From positions 496,001-560,000 of the forward strand of contig NZ_NOIN01000003.1 in NCBI RefSeq assembly GCF_014596565.1: a stretch of 64,000 bases of DNA. Reading direction: 5' to 3'. Numbering within the stretch: the first letter of the stretch is position 1; the number at the start of each line of letters is the position of its first letter. A program made the translations under genes and the position numbers. The DNA comes from Pseudomonas sp. PSB18 (GTDB lineage Bacteria; Pseudomonadota; Gammaproteobacteria; Pseudomonadales; Pseudomonadaceae). Shown piece by piece: positions 29,475 through 38,172 of the stretch. The notes below the pieces were generated by a model that searched no databases, was not told where the DNA came from, and saw only the letters and a list, made by a program, of their open reading frames with translations.

Positions 29475-31202
29475 TCAGGTGACTACAGCCCGCTCCAGCA
29501 GTTGGCCATTTTCGATACGTACATGTCGTGGATGGAATCGTTTCAAGCTGCTTCGGTGGCCGACGCTGACGATGCTCAACCCCGGCAACTGATCGATCAA
29601 CGCCTGGTACAGCGTCCCCTCATCCTCTTCGTCCATCGCCGAGGTGGCCTCGTCCATGTACAACCACAGCGGCGCGTAGAGCAGTGCGCGGGCGAAGGCC
29701 AGGCGTTGTTGCTCGCCGGGCGACAGCATGCGCTGCCAGTGGTTGCTTTCATCCAGGCGCGCGATCAAGTGGGGCAAGCGGCAGGTTTCGAGCACCTGTG
29801 CATAACGTTCGTTGGGGTAGACGTCGCCGGGCTGTGGATAACTCAGCACTTCACGCAGGCTGCCGATGGGCAGATAAGGCTTTTGCGGCAGGAACAGGTA
29901 ACGTGCCGCCGGCAGCACAATACGACCATGGCCGGTGGGCCACAGATGTCCCATCGCCCGTAGCAAGGTGGACTTGCCGCTACCGGAACGGCCGCTGAGC
30001 ATCACCCGCTCCCCGGCCTCGACGGTCATGTCGGCATCGCTGAGCAGATGACGCCCGTCAGTCAGGTCCAATCCCAGATTGTGCACCTTCAGTTGGTTAC
30101 CCTGGTTCTGCACGTCGATGGCCGGTACGCGCTCTTCGTTGTCGCTCATGGCCTGGCGGAAACTCAGCAGACGATCGCAGGTGGCGCGCCATGCGGCGAG
30201 GTCGGTATAGGCGCTGATGAACCAGCTGAAACTCTCCTGCACGTTACCGAACGCCGAATTGATCTGCATGAGTTCGCCCAGCTGGATCTTGCCGGCGAAA
30301 TAGCGCGGCGCCGCCACCATGAACGGGAAGATGATCGCGATCTGGCCGTAGCCGGAGGTGAAGAACGTCAAGCGCTTGGACACCCGCATGATGTCCCAGA
30401 AGTTCTGCCAGACCAGCCCGAAACGCCCGCTCAGGCGACGGTTTTCGTTGGGCTCGCCGTTGTACAGCGCAATGCTTTCGGCATTCTCCCGCACCCGCAC
30501 CATGGAAAAACGCAGGTCGGCTTCGAAGCGTTGCTGGTTGTTGTTCAGGCCGATCAGGCGACGGCCGATCAGGTGCGTCAGCCAACTGCCCACCGCCGCG
30601 TACACCAGCGCGCACCAGAACATGTAGCCGGGAATCGTATAGCCGAACACTTCGATACTGCCCGACACACCCCACAGGATGATCGAGAACGACACCAGGC
30701 TGACCACGTTGCGCAGCAAGCCCAGCCCCAGGCCCAAGGTATTGCTGGTGAAGCTGTTGAGGTCTTCGGAAATCCGCTGGTCCGGGTTATCGGTGTAGCC
30801 GCCCTGCTCCAGCTGGTAGTAATTCTTGTTGTCGAGCCAGCGGGCAAAATGCTGCTCGGTCAACCAGGCCCGCCAGCGGATGGTGAGCATCTGGGTGAGG
30901 TACAAACGGTACACCGCGCCCAGGATCGCCACCGCCGCGATACCGCAGAAATACAGGATCAACTGCCAGAACGCGACGCTGTTCTTCTCTTGCAGGGCGT
31001 TGTAGAAGTCCTTGTACCAACTGTTGAGCCACACCGAAATCGCCACGCTAAACAGCGACAACGCGATGACGGCGATCAACAGCGTCCAGGCCTTGCCTTT
31101 CTCCTCACTGCGCCAGTACGGCGTAGTCATGTGCCAGACACGGCGGAAAAACTGCCCGCGCACTGCATCGTTGACCGCGGAATATTCAGCGTTCTGATTC
31201 AT
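29475..31202 (-). CDS. ABC transporter, fused permease/ATPase (SbmA/BacA-like, ABCD type)
   Basis: This is a half-transporter with an N-terminal SbmA/BacA-like membrane domain (about six helices, residues 35-330) and a C-terminal ATPase. The ATPase shows [12 protein letters not shown] (Walker A), LSPGEQQRLAFARAL (signature) and LYMDEATSAMDEEDE (Walker B). At 575 residues it matches the YddA/BacA-ABC group. Relatives move very-long-chain fatty acids, cobalamin or peptides, and the substrate here is unknown. The gene stands alone on the minus strand, with roxR about 95 bases upstream. Confidence 0.9.
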   Translation of the reverse strand: MNQNAEYSAVNDAVRGQFFRRVWHMTTPYWRSEEKGKAWTLLIAVIALSLFSVAISVWLNSWYKDFYNALQEKNSVAFWQLILYFCGIAAVAILGAVYRLYLTQMLTIRWRAWLTEQHFARWLDNKNYYQLEQGGYTDNPDQRISEDLNSFTSNTLGLGLGLLRNVVSLVSFSIILWGVSGSIEVFGYTIPGYMFWCALVYAAVGSWLTHLIGRRLIGLNNNQQRFEADLRFSMVRVRENAESIALYNGEPNENRRLSGRFGLVWQNFWDIMRVSKRLTFFTSGYGQIAIIFPFMVAAPRYFAGKIQLGELMQINSAFGNVQESFSWFISAYTDLAAWRATCDRLLSFRQAMSDNEERVPAIDVQNQGNQLKVHNLGLDLTDGRHLLSDADMTVEAGERVMLSGRSGSGKSTLLRAMGHLWPTGHGRIVLPAARYLFLPQKPYLPIGSLREVLSYPQPGDVYPNERYAQVLETCRLPHLIARLDESNHWQRMLSPGEQQRLAFARALLYAPLWLYMDEATSAMDEEDEGTLYQALIDQLPGLSIVSVGHRSSLKRFHPRHVRIENGQLLERAVVT

Positions 31203-31296
31203 GTTTAAAGCTCAATAAAGAGAAAGAGTCGGGCCGATCATAGAGCAACGGCCCGCTGTGTCGCGAGGGGGTGGACAGCATCCGTTCAGCACAGGT

Positions 31297-31857
31297 TCAG
31301 CGACGCACGGGCCGCTTCTGCAATTTGCGCTGCAAGGTGCGCCGGTGCATACCCAGGGCGCGGGCAGTGGCGGAAATGTTGCCCTCATGCTCGGTCAGCA
31401 CCCGCTGGATGTGCTCCCATTGCAGGCGATCCACCGACATCGGGTTTTCAGGCACCAGGGTGTCGAGGTTGGCGTGCTCGGACAGCAGCGCGGCCAGCAC
31501 ATCATCGGCGTCCGCCGGTTTGCACAGGTAATTGCAGGCGCCGCGCTTGATGGCTTCGACCGCCGTGGCGATGCTCGAATAACCGGTGAGGATCACCACG
31601 CGCATCTCCGGGTCCAGTTCCAGCAGCTTGGGCAGCAGCACCAGACCCGAATCGCCGTCCATCTTCAAGTCCAGGGCGGCATAGTCCGGCAGGTCGGCCT
31701 GGGCGATGATCAGGCCCTCCTCGGCGGAACCGGCGGTGCTCACGCGAAAGCCGCGGCGGGACATCGCCCGGGCCATGACGCGGGTAAACGTGGCGTCATC
31801 GTCCACCAGCAACAGGTGCGGCAGTTCTTCGCCGTCGACTTGGATCTCGTCACTCAT
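31297..31857 (-). CDS. roxR: Redox response regulator RoxR (RegA/PrrA/ActR family)
   Basis: RoxR is the response regulator of the redox-responsive RoxSR pair, which in Pseudomonas controls alternative oxidases such as cyanide-insensitive oxidase. The 186-residue protein has a receiver domain with phospho-acceptor Asp63 (ALDLKMDGDSG). It ends in the nearly invariant Fis-type helix-turn-helix GNISATARALGMHRRTLQRK. The chosen ATG lies inside the end of roxS, giving an eight-base overlap and translational coupling. Confidence 0.95.
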   Translation of the reverse strand: MSDEIQVDGEELPHLLLVDDDATFTRVMARAMSRRGFRVSTAGSAEEGLIIAQADLPDYAALDLKMDGDSGLVLLPKLLELDPEMRVVILTGYSSIATAVEAIKRGACNYLCKPADADDVLAALLSEHANLDTLVPENPMSVDRLQWEHIQRVLTEHEGNISATARALGMHRRTLQRKLQKRPVRR

Positions 31858-33112
31858 GTTCGTCTCCTCGGTCGGCATGGGGCAGGCGCAGCTCGGTGAG
31901 CGTACCGCCGCTCTCATGGGGGTAGAGTTTCACCGAGCCGCCAGCGCGTGTCACGCTCGCCTTGCTCAAAAACAGGCCCAGGCCGAGGCCTTTGCCCTTG
32001 GTGGTATAGAACGGCTTGCCGATCTGCTCGGCGATGGCCAGCGGCACACCGGCACCGTGGTCGCGAATACTGATGATCAATTCGTAGGCATTCCAGTCCA
32101 GCGCCACCTCCAGGCCTTCAGGGCAGGCATCGGCAGCGTTGTTCAACAGGTTCAGCAACGCCTGGGTCAAGTCCGGTGGCGGTGCCATGCGCGGCACCGG
32201 GCCGTAGCCCAGGCACCGAAAACGATAACTGGCTTCCGGGCGCATCAGGTGCCAACGATTGAGGGCCTCGTCGAGCCAGTCGGTGACGTCCTGCATGTCG
32301 ATCGCCAGCCGGCGGTTGGCCTCGGCGGCGCGCACCAGGTATTGCAGGGTTTCCTTGCAGAGCTTGACCTGATCCTGCAACACGCTGAGATCGTCCTGCA
32401 GCAGCGGGTCGGGATGGTCCTGTTGCATCTCCTTGAGCAGCACGCTCATGGTCGCCAATGGCGTGCCCAGCTCATGGGCGGCGCCGGCGGCCTGGGTCGC
32501 CACGGCCAGCAGTTGTTCGTCCCGCAGGCCCTCTTCACGACGGATGGCCCGAAGCTCTTCCTGGCGACGCAACTCCTCGGCCATGCGCGCGGCAAAAAAA
32601 GTGATGACCGCCGCGGCCAGGGCGAAACTCAGCCACATGCCGTAGATCTGCAGGTTTTCCCGGGCGATGGGGAAGGTTTCCAGGGGATAGAACCGCGCCA
32701 GCAACAAGGTATACAGCGCCAGGGCGATGCCGGAAAGAATCAGCGAATAACGCCACGGCAACGTCACCGCGGCGATGGTCAGCGGCACCAGGTAATAGGA
32801 CACGAAAGGGTTGGTCGAGCCGCCGGAGAAATACAGCAACGCACTGTGGATAAACAGGTCGCAGGCCAGTTGCACCGCGTACTCCAGCTCCGTCACCGGC
32901 CACGAGGCGCGCAGGCGGATGGCCGTCAGCGCACACAACACCGAGGCACACGCCAGGGTAATCGCCAGTTGCAGCCAAGGCAGCGGCAACAGCTGGAACC
33001 AATAGGCGAGCCCCACGGACCCGGCCTGGGCCGCAAGGACCAGGATCCGGATGAACGTCAGCCGCCAGAGGTTCTGGCGCGAGGCGGAAGTCATTTGCAA
33101 AGGGGCGAGCAT
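31850..33112 (-). CDS. roxS: Redox sensor histidine kinase RoxS (RegB/PrrB family)
   Basis: RoxS senses the redox state of the respiratory chain and phosphorylates RoxR. The 420-residue protein has six N-terminal membrane helices containing the quinone-binding motif FSGGSTNPF (residues 96-104). The phospho-acceptor His213 lies in AAHELGTPL. A redox-active-type cysteine (Cys252 in KLCKETLQ) matches the RegB regulatory cysteine. The C-terminus is a catalytic ATPase domain (GLGLGLFLSKASV). The start could also be the ATG six codons further in. It overlaps roxR. Confidence 0.95.
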   Translation of the reverse strand: MLAPLQMTSASRQNLWRLTFIRILVLAAQAGSVGLAYWFQLLPLPWLQLAITLACASVLCALTAIRLRASWPVTELEYAVQLACDLFIHSALLYFSGGSTNPFVSYYLVPLTIAAVTLPWRYSLILSGIALALYTLLLARFYPLETFPIARENLQIYGMWLSFALAAAVITFFAARMAEELRRQEELRAIRREEGLRDEQLLAVATQAAGAAHELGTPLATMSVLLKEMQQDHPDPLLQDDLSVLQDQVKLCKETLQYLVRAAEANRRLAIDMQDVTDWLDEALNRWHLMRPEASYRFRCLGYGPVPRMAPPPDLTQALLNLLNNAADACPEGLEVALDWNAYELIISIRDHGAGVPLAIAEQIGKPFYTTKGKGLGLGLFLSKASVTRAGGSVKLYPHESGGTLTELRLPHADRGDEHE

Positions 33113-33221
33113 GAGCTCTCCTGATGAGCGCTCCAGGCGAATCGCACGGAGTATAACCAAGGCGCGGGTGGCAGCGGCAGCTATGCGGCAAAGCGCCACA
33201 GCCCCTGAACGCTACCTATCA

Positions 33222-33257
33222 CCTTGTGGCGAGGGGATTTATCCCCTCGCCACAAGG
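33222..33257. repeat. REP-like perfect palindrome
   Basis: CCTTGTGGCGAGGGGAT and its inverted copy meet almost without a loop. It lies in the gap between roxS and the SIMPL-domain gene. Confidence 0.75.
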
Positions 33258-33379
33258 GTGCGTCACTGACATGCATCTGTATAGAAGTTGTAACTGTGCG
33301 AACCACACCGCAAACGCTAGAGTCTTATCGTTCACGCAGGCCCGGACCTTACCCCTGCACATCATCCCAAGGAGCTTTC

Positions 33380-34096
33380 ATGCACACGTTCAGTCGCCCC
33401 GCCGCCCTCCTCGCCCTCAGCCTCGGCACCGTCGCCAGCCTGCCGGCCCTGGCCGCCGATGAACTGCACTACAACCAGATCTCCCTGCGCGCCGAAGCCA
33501 GCCAGGAAGTGGCCCGTGACCTGATGATCGTCACGCTCTACACCGAAGAGCAAAACACCGACCCGGCCAAACTCGCCGCCGCCGTCAGCACCACCCTGAA
33601 CAAAGCCATCGACCAGGCCAAGCAAGTCAAGGACATCACCCTGCGCCAGGGCAGCCGCAACAGCTATCCAATCTACGACGGCAAGGGCCAGAAAATCACC
33701 GGCTGGCGCGAACGCGCCGAACTGCGCCTGGAAAGTGCCGACTTCGCCGCCCTGTCCAAGCTCACCGGCGAATTGCTGACCGACATGAAAATGGGCGGCA
33801 TGGACTTCGCCATCTCCACCGCCACCCGCCAGAGCAGCGAAGACGCCCTGCTCAAGGACGCCGTCAACGCCTTCAAGGCCCGCGCCCAACTGGCCACCGA
33901 AGCCCTGGGCGGCAAGGGCTACAAAATCGTCAACCTGAACCTCAACACCAACGGTTATCCACAGCCCTACATGCGCGCACCGATGATGATGAAATCTGGG
34001 TCCATGGATGCCGAGTCCGTCACGCCAGAAGTGGAAGCGGGCACCAGCAAGGTGAGCATGACGGCGGATGGGGCGATTGAGGTGTTGATGCAGTAA
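33380..34096 (+). CDS. Periplasmic SIMPL-domain (DUF541) protein
   Basis: SIMPL/YggE proteins are periplasmic or cell-surface and are linked to oxidative-stress tolerance, with no known enzymatic activity. The 238-residue protein has a Sec signal peptide (about residues 1-24, cut after ALA in SLPALAADEL). The DUF541 domain that follows has the usual pattern of strands and helices (LSKLTGELLTDMKMGGMDF). AAGGAG lies six bases upstream of the ATG. It stands alone, followed by a REP pair. Confidence 0.88.
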   Translation: MHTFSRPAALLALSLGTVASLPALAADELHYNQISLRAEASQEVARDLMIVTLYTEEQNTDPAKLAAAVSTTLNKAIDQAKQVKDITLRQGSRNSYPIYDGKGQKITGWRERAELRLESADFAALSKLTGELLTDMKMGGMDFAISTATRQSSEDALLKDAVNAFKARAQLATEALGGKGYKIVNLNLNTNGYPQPYMRAPMMMKSGSMDAESVTPEVEAGTSKVSMTADGAIEVLMQ

Positions 34097-34132
34097 AAGG
34101 GCTGACCGAGATATCCAGCCCAGTGACACACT

Positions 34133-34266
34133 TTGTGGCGAGGGGATTTATCCCCGCTGGGCTGCATAGCAGACCCAACCCTGACACCTCGATGTGTCAG
34201 TTTGATTGAGGTCGCTGCCTTTGGGGCTGCTACGCAGCCCAGCGGGGATGAATCCCCTCGCCACAG
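34133..34266. repeat. REP pair (GTGGCGAGGGGATTTATCCCC type)
   Basis: A TGTGGCGAGGGGATTTATCC unit and its inverted copy are joined by GGGCTGC-type inner arms. It lies between the SIMPL-domain gene and the dpp locus. Confidence 0.75.
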
Positions 34267-34388
34267 GACAGCATCCAACCTGCGGCTATGCCCAAAGCCA
34301 GGGGTCCTCCTCACTTTTGGATATTTCCCCCTCTCCCGCCCACAACGCTACTCTCCATGAAAACCGTCACCACGCCCCAAGGGATTTC

Positions 34389-35990
34389 ATGGACAGAACC
34401 ACTTTCCAACCATTGCTGCTCACCCTCGCCCTGATCGGCTGCGCCCCGCTGGCCCAGGCCGCCACTACCCTGGTCTATTGCTCCGAAGCCAGCCCCGCCG
34501 GGTTCGATCCCAGCCAGTACACCAGCGGCACCGACTTCGACGCCTCGGCCGAAACCGTCTTCAACCGTCTCACCCAGTTCAAGCGCGGTGGCACCGAAGT
34601 CGAGCCGGGGCTGGCAACGAGCTGGGATGTCTCCGCCGATGGCCTGGTCTACACCTTCCACCTGCGCGACGGCGTGAAATTCCACACCACCGACTATTTC
34701 ACCCCCACCCGCGACTTCAACGCCGACGACGTGGTGTTCACCTTCCAGCGCCTGCTCGATCCGCAGCATCCATTCCGCCAGGCCTACCCGACCGAGTCGC
34801 CCTACTTCACCGACATGGGCCTGAACACCACGATCAAGAGCGTCGAGAAAGTCGACGAGCACACCGTGCGCTTCAACCTGAACAACGTCGACGCCGCGTT
34901 CGTGCAGAACCTGGCGATGAGTTTCGCCTCCGTGCAGTCCGCCGAATACGCCGCGCAGTTGTTGAAGGAAGGCAAGGCCGGCGACCTCAACCAGAAACCC
35001 GTCGGCACCGGCCCGTTCGTGTTCAAGCGCTATCAGAAGGACTCGCAGATCCGTTACGCCGCCAACACGGCCTACTGGAAACCCGAGGACGTGAGGGTCG
35101 ATAACCTGATCTTCTCCATCACCCCCGACGCCGCTGTGCGCCTGCAAAAACTCAAGCGCAACGAATGCCAGGTCAGCGGCTATCCGCGTCCGGCGGACAT
35201 CGAAGTGATGGAACAGGACCCGAACCTGCGAGTGCTCAAGCAACCGGGATTCAACCTGGGTTTCCTCGCCTACAACGTCACGCACCCGCCCCTGGACCAG
35301 CTCAAGGTCCGCCAGGCGCTGGACATGGCCATCGATAAACCGGCGATCATCAAAGCGGTGTACCAGAGCGCCGGGCAACTGGCCCAGAACGCCTTGCCAC
35401 CGGCCCAGTGGTCATTCGACCCGGCCATCAAGGATGCGCCCCACGACGTGACCAAGGCCAAGGCGCTACTCAAGGAAGCCGGGGTGGCGCCAGGTACCAC
35501 CCTCAATTTATGGGCAATGACGGTGCAACGTGCCTCCAACCCCAACGCGCGGATGTCGGCGCAGATGATCCAGCAGGATTGGGCGAAAATCGGCATCAAG
35601 GCCAACATCGTCAGCTACGAGTGGGGCGAGTACATCAAGCGCGCCAAGAATGGTGAACACGACGCAATGATCTACGGCTGGACCGGCGACAACGGCGATC
35701 CGGACAACTGGCTTGGCGTGCTCTACAGCTGCGCGGCGGTCAAGGGCAGCAATTACGCCAAGTGGTGCGACCCGGCCTACGACAAGCTGGTCCAGCAAGC
35801 CAAGGTCTCGACCGACCGCCAACAACGGATCGATCTGTACCGGCAGGCGCAAAAAATTCTCAAGCAACAGGTGCCCATCACGCCGATTGCCAACTCCACG
35901 GTGTTCCAGCCGATAAACAAAAAAGTCGTGGATTTCAAACTCAGCCCGTTTGGCCTTACACCCTTCTACGGCGTGGGTTTGCAACAGTAA
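34389..35990 (+). CDS. DppA-like dipeptide-binding protein, copy 1
   Basis: This is a periplasmic solute-binding protein of the SBP_bac_5 family that delivers di- and oligopeptides to DppBCDF. The 533-residue protein has a Sec signal (about residues 1-25, ending in PLAQAAT). The mature N-terminus LVYCSEASPAGFDPSQYTSG is typical of DppA. Internal hallmarks include YTFHLRDGVKFHTTDYF and GWTGDNGDPDNWLGVLY, the latter lining the peptide site. It is the first of three adjacent paralogues. The differing proteins may widen substrate range, as described for the multiple DppA of P. aeruginosa. Confidence 0.93.
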   Translation: MDRTTFQPLLLTLALIGCAPLAQAATTLVYCSEASPAGFDPSQYTSGTDFDASAETVFNRLTQFKRGGTEVEPGLATSWDVSADGLVYTFHLRDGVKFHTTDYFTPTRDFNADDVVFTFQRLLDPQHPFRQAYPTESPYFTDMGLNTTIKSVEKVDEHTVRFNLNNVDAAFVQNLAMSFASVQSAEYAAQLLKEGKAGDLNQKPVGTGPFVFKRYQKDSQIRYAANTAYWKPEDVRVDNLIFSITPDAAVRLQKLKRNECQVSGYPRPADIEVMEQDPNLRVLKQPGFNLGFLAYNVTHPPLDQLKVRQALDMAIDKPAIIKAVYQSAGQLAQNALPPAQWSFDPAIKDAPHDVTKAKALLKEAGVAPGTTLNLWAMTVQRASNPNARMSAQMIQQDWAKIGIKANIVSYEWGEYIKRAKNGEHDAMIYGWTGDNGDPDNWLGVLYSCAAVKGSNYAKWCDPAYDKLVQQAKVSTDRQQRIDLYRQAQKILKQQVPITPIANSTVFQPINKKVVDFKLSPFGLTPFYGVGLQQ

Positions 35991-36006
35991 AACCCGCCCC
36001 AACCCG

Positions 36007-36030
36007 GTGCGCCACAAGCCCGTGGCGCAC
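36007..36030 (+). terminator. Hairpin after DppA-like copy 1
   Basis: A perfect nine-base stem (GTGCGCCAC and complement) with a six-base loop begins 17 bases after the stop. There is no T-run, so it may act as an mRNA 3' stabiliser or weak terminator. Confidence 0.5.
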
Positions 36031-36245
36031 TGATTGAAGGCACGATTTGCACCAAAAAAACCGGCGCAAACGATCAACTGCGTCAGAAGTTACACAGATG
36101 CGACATTAAGGTACGTTCGTGCCACTGTTTCAGATTTGGAACCGCTCTGGATCTTGCATTGGGTATGGGCCCTGCATAAGTATCCGCAGGACGACTCACG
36201 AGGTCGCCCTCAAATCCAAAAATGACAACAAATCATGAGGCCAAC

Positions 36246-37871
36246 ATGCTTAAACACGCGGTCATTCCGTTTTTAGTCGGCGCAAGCCTATTAGCCAGCG
36301 CTCCCTTCGCCCAAGCGGCGGCTAACCTGGTGTTCTGCTCCGAGGGCAGCCCGGCCGGTTTCGACCCGGGTCAATACACCACCGGAACCGACTTCGACGC
36401 CTCAGCCGAGACCATCTTCAACCGTCTGACCCAGTTCGAACGTGGCGGTACCGCCGTGATCCCGGGCCTGGCGACCAAGTGGGACATTTCCGAAGATGGC
36501 TTGACCTACACCTTCCATCTGCGCGAAGGCGTCAAGTTCCATACGACCCCGTACTTCAAGCCGACCCGTACCTTCAACGCCGACGACGTGCTGTTCACGT
36601 TCAACCGCATGATCAACAAGGACGATCCGTTCCGTAAGGCGTACCCGACCGAATTCCCGTACTTCACCGACATGGGCATGGACACCAACATCGCCAAGGT
36701 CGAGAAGCTCGACGACAAGACCGTCAAGTTCACCCTCAATGCCGTGGATGCCGCGTTCATCCAGAACATGGCGATGCACTTCGCGTCCATCCAGTCCGCC
36801 GAATACGCCGCCCAGTTGCTCAAGGAAGGCAAGCCTTCCGACATCAACCAGAAGCCGATCGGCACCGGCCCGTTCGTGTTCAAGAGCTACCAGAAAGACT
36901 CCAACATCCGCTTCACCGGCAACAAGGAATACTGGCTTCCGGAAGACGTGAAGATCGATAACCTGATCTTCGCCATCACCACCGACCCGTCGGTGCGTAT
37001 CCAGAAGCTGAAGAAGAACGAATGCCAGGTCACCCTCTTCCCGCGCCCTGCCGATCTGCAGGCCATCCGTGAAGACAAGAACCTGAAGATGCCGGACCAG
37101 CCGGGCTTCAACCTGGGCTACATCGCCTACAACGTGATGGACAAGATCAAGGGCAGCGACCAGCCCAACCCGATGGCCCAGTTGAAAGTGCGCCAGGCGC
37201 TGGACATGGCCGTCAACAAGCAGCAGATCATCGACTCGGTGTACCAGGGCGCCGGCCAACTGGCAGTCAACGCCATGCCGCCGACCCAGTGGTCCTACGA
37301 CACCACCATCAAGGATGCTGGGTACAACCCTGAGAAAGCTAAGCAACTGCTCAAGGAAGCGGGCATCAAGGAAGGTACCGAGATCAACCTGTGGGCGATG
37401 CCGGTCCAGCGCCCGTACAACCCCAACGCCAAGCTGATGGCTGAAATGCTGCAGTCCGACTGGGCCAAGATCGGCATCAAGGCCAAGATCGTCACCTACG
37501 AGTGGGGCGAGTACATCAAGCGCTCCAAGGGCGGTGAGAACGGCGCGATGCTGATCGGCTGGAGCGGCGACAACGGTGACCCGGACAACTGGCTCAACGT
37601 GCTGTTCGGTTGCGACTCGCTGCAGGGCAACAACTTCTCCAAGTGGTGCGACAAGAAGTTCGACGACATCGTCAAGCAGGCCAAGCGCACTTCGGACCAG
37701 TCCAAGCGCACCGAGCTGTACAAGCAGGCGCAACACATCCTCAAGGATGCTGTGCCGATGACACCTATCGCTCACTCGACGGTGTTCCAACCCATGCGCA
37801 CCAATGTGCAGGATTTCAAGATCAGCCCATTCGGCTTGAACTCCTTCTACGGTGTCAGCGTCAGCAACTAA
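36246..37871 (+). CDS. DppA-like dipeptide-binding protein, copy 2
   Basis: A second SBP_bac_5 paralogue, 541 residues, with a signal peptide (about residues 1-24, ending APFAQAA) and the mature start LVFCSEGSPAGFDPGQYTTG. It differs from copy 1 by a small insertion near residue 300 (DKIKGSDQPNPMAQ). The pocket segment GWSGDNGDPDNWLNVLFGCD is kept. An eight-codon upstream extension (MTTNHEAN) is possible but lacks a signal-like start. A 255-base gap separates it from copy 1, so it may have its own promoter, and a strong terminator follows. Confidence 0.93.
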   Translation: MLKHAVIPFLVGASLLASAPFAQAAANLVFCSEGSPAGFDPGQYTTGTDFDASAETIFNRLTQFERGGTAVIPGLATKWDISEDGLTYTFHLREGVKFHTTPYFKPTRTFNADDVLFTFNRMINKDDPFRKAYPTEFPYFTDMGMDTNIAKVEKLDDKTVKFTLNAVDAAFIQNMAMHFASIQSAEYAAQLLKEGKPSDINQKPIGTGPFVFKSYQKDSNIRFTGNKEYWLPEDVKIDNLIFAITTDPSVRIQKLKKNECQVTLFPRPADLQAIREDKNLKMPDQPGFNLGYIAYNVMDKIKGSDQPNPMAQLKVRQALDMAVNKQQIIDSVYQGAGQLAVNAMPPTQWSYDTTIKDAGYNPEKAKQLLKEAGIKEGTEINLWAMPVQRPYNPNAKLMAEMLQSDWAKIGIKAKIVTYEWGEYIKRSKGGENGAMLIGWSGDNGDPDNWLNVLFGCDSLQGNNFSKWCDKKFDDIVKQAKRTSDQSKRTELYKQAQHILKDAVPMTPIAHSTVFQPMRTNVQDFKISPFGLNSFYGVSVSN

Positions 37872-37877
37872 GGTATT

Positions 37878-37911
37878 CAACGGCGACGTCTTCTGACGGC
37901 GCCGTTGTTTT
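37878..37911 (+). terminator. Rho-independent terminator after DppA-like copy 2
   Basis: Nested stems CAACGGCG/CGCCGTTG and CGTC/GACG with a TTCT loop are followed by TTTTA, seven bases past the stop. This is a strong intrinsic terminator. Confidence 0.85.
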
Positions 37912-38172
37912 ATCTGCCAAGACCCAGGAAATCGCCTACCTCCAAAAACATCTGCGCAGCACGGCAGTTGGTTGAGGACGTACAGCCCTTTCTCACAAGT
38001 CTTTCAGGCGTTATGCATTGACTGCCAGACCCACGGCCGTACCGTTGGAATCTGGCAGACCTGCCGACCCTGTGGCATCGCTGTACGCAATGGAATGAAC
38101 TCAGTGCCTCGGACCTGTCCCCGGATGGACGCCGGTTCACTGTTTAACACCCCGAACGAAAGAGGGAGCGTC
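37912..38172. other. Intergenic region upstream of DppA-like copy 3
   Basis: About 260 bases with no convincing gene. It holds an inverted repeat CTGCCAGA (38022-38029) and TCTGGCAG (38051-38058) that could be an operator or mRNA hairpin. It presumably also contains the promoter of copy 3, since a terminator lies just before it. Confidence 0.4.

Noticed and set aside
36161..36176. Sigma-54 promoter-like GG-N10-GC upstream of DppA copy 2
   Set aside because: The invariant GG and GC are at the right distance, but the surrounding bases do not match TGGCAC-N5-TTGC well, and no enhancer-binding site was seen.
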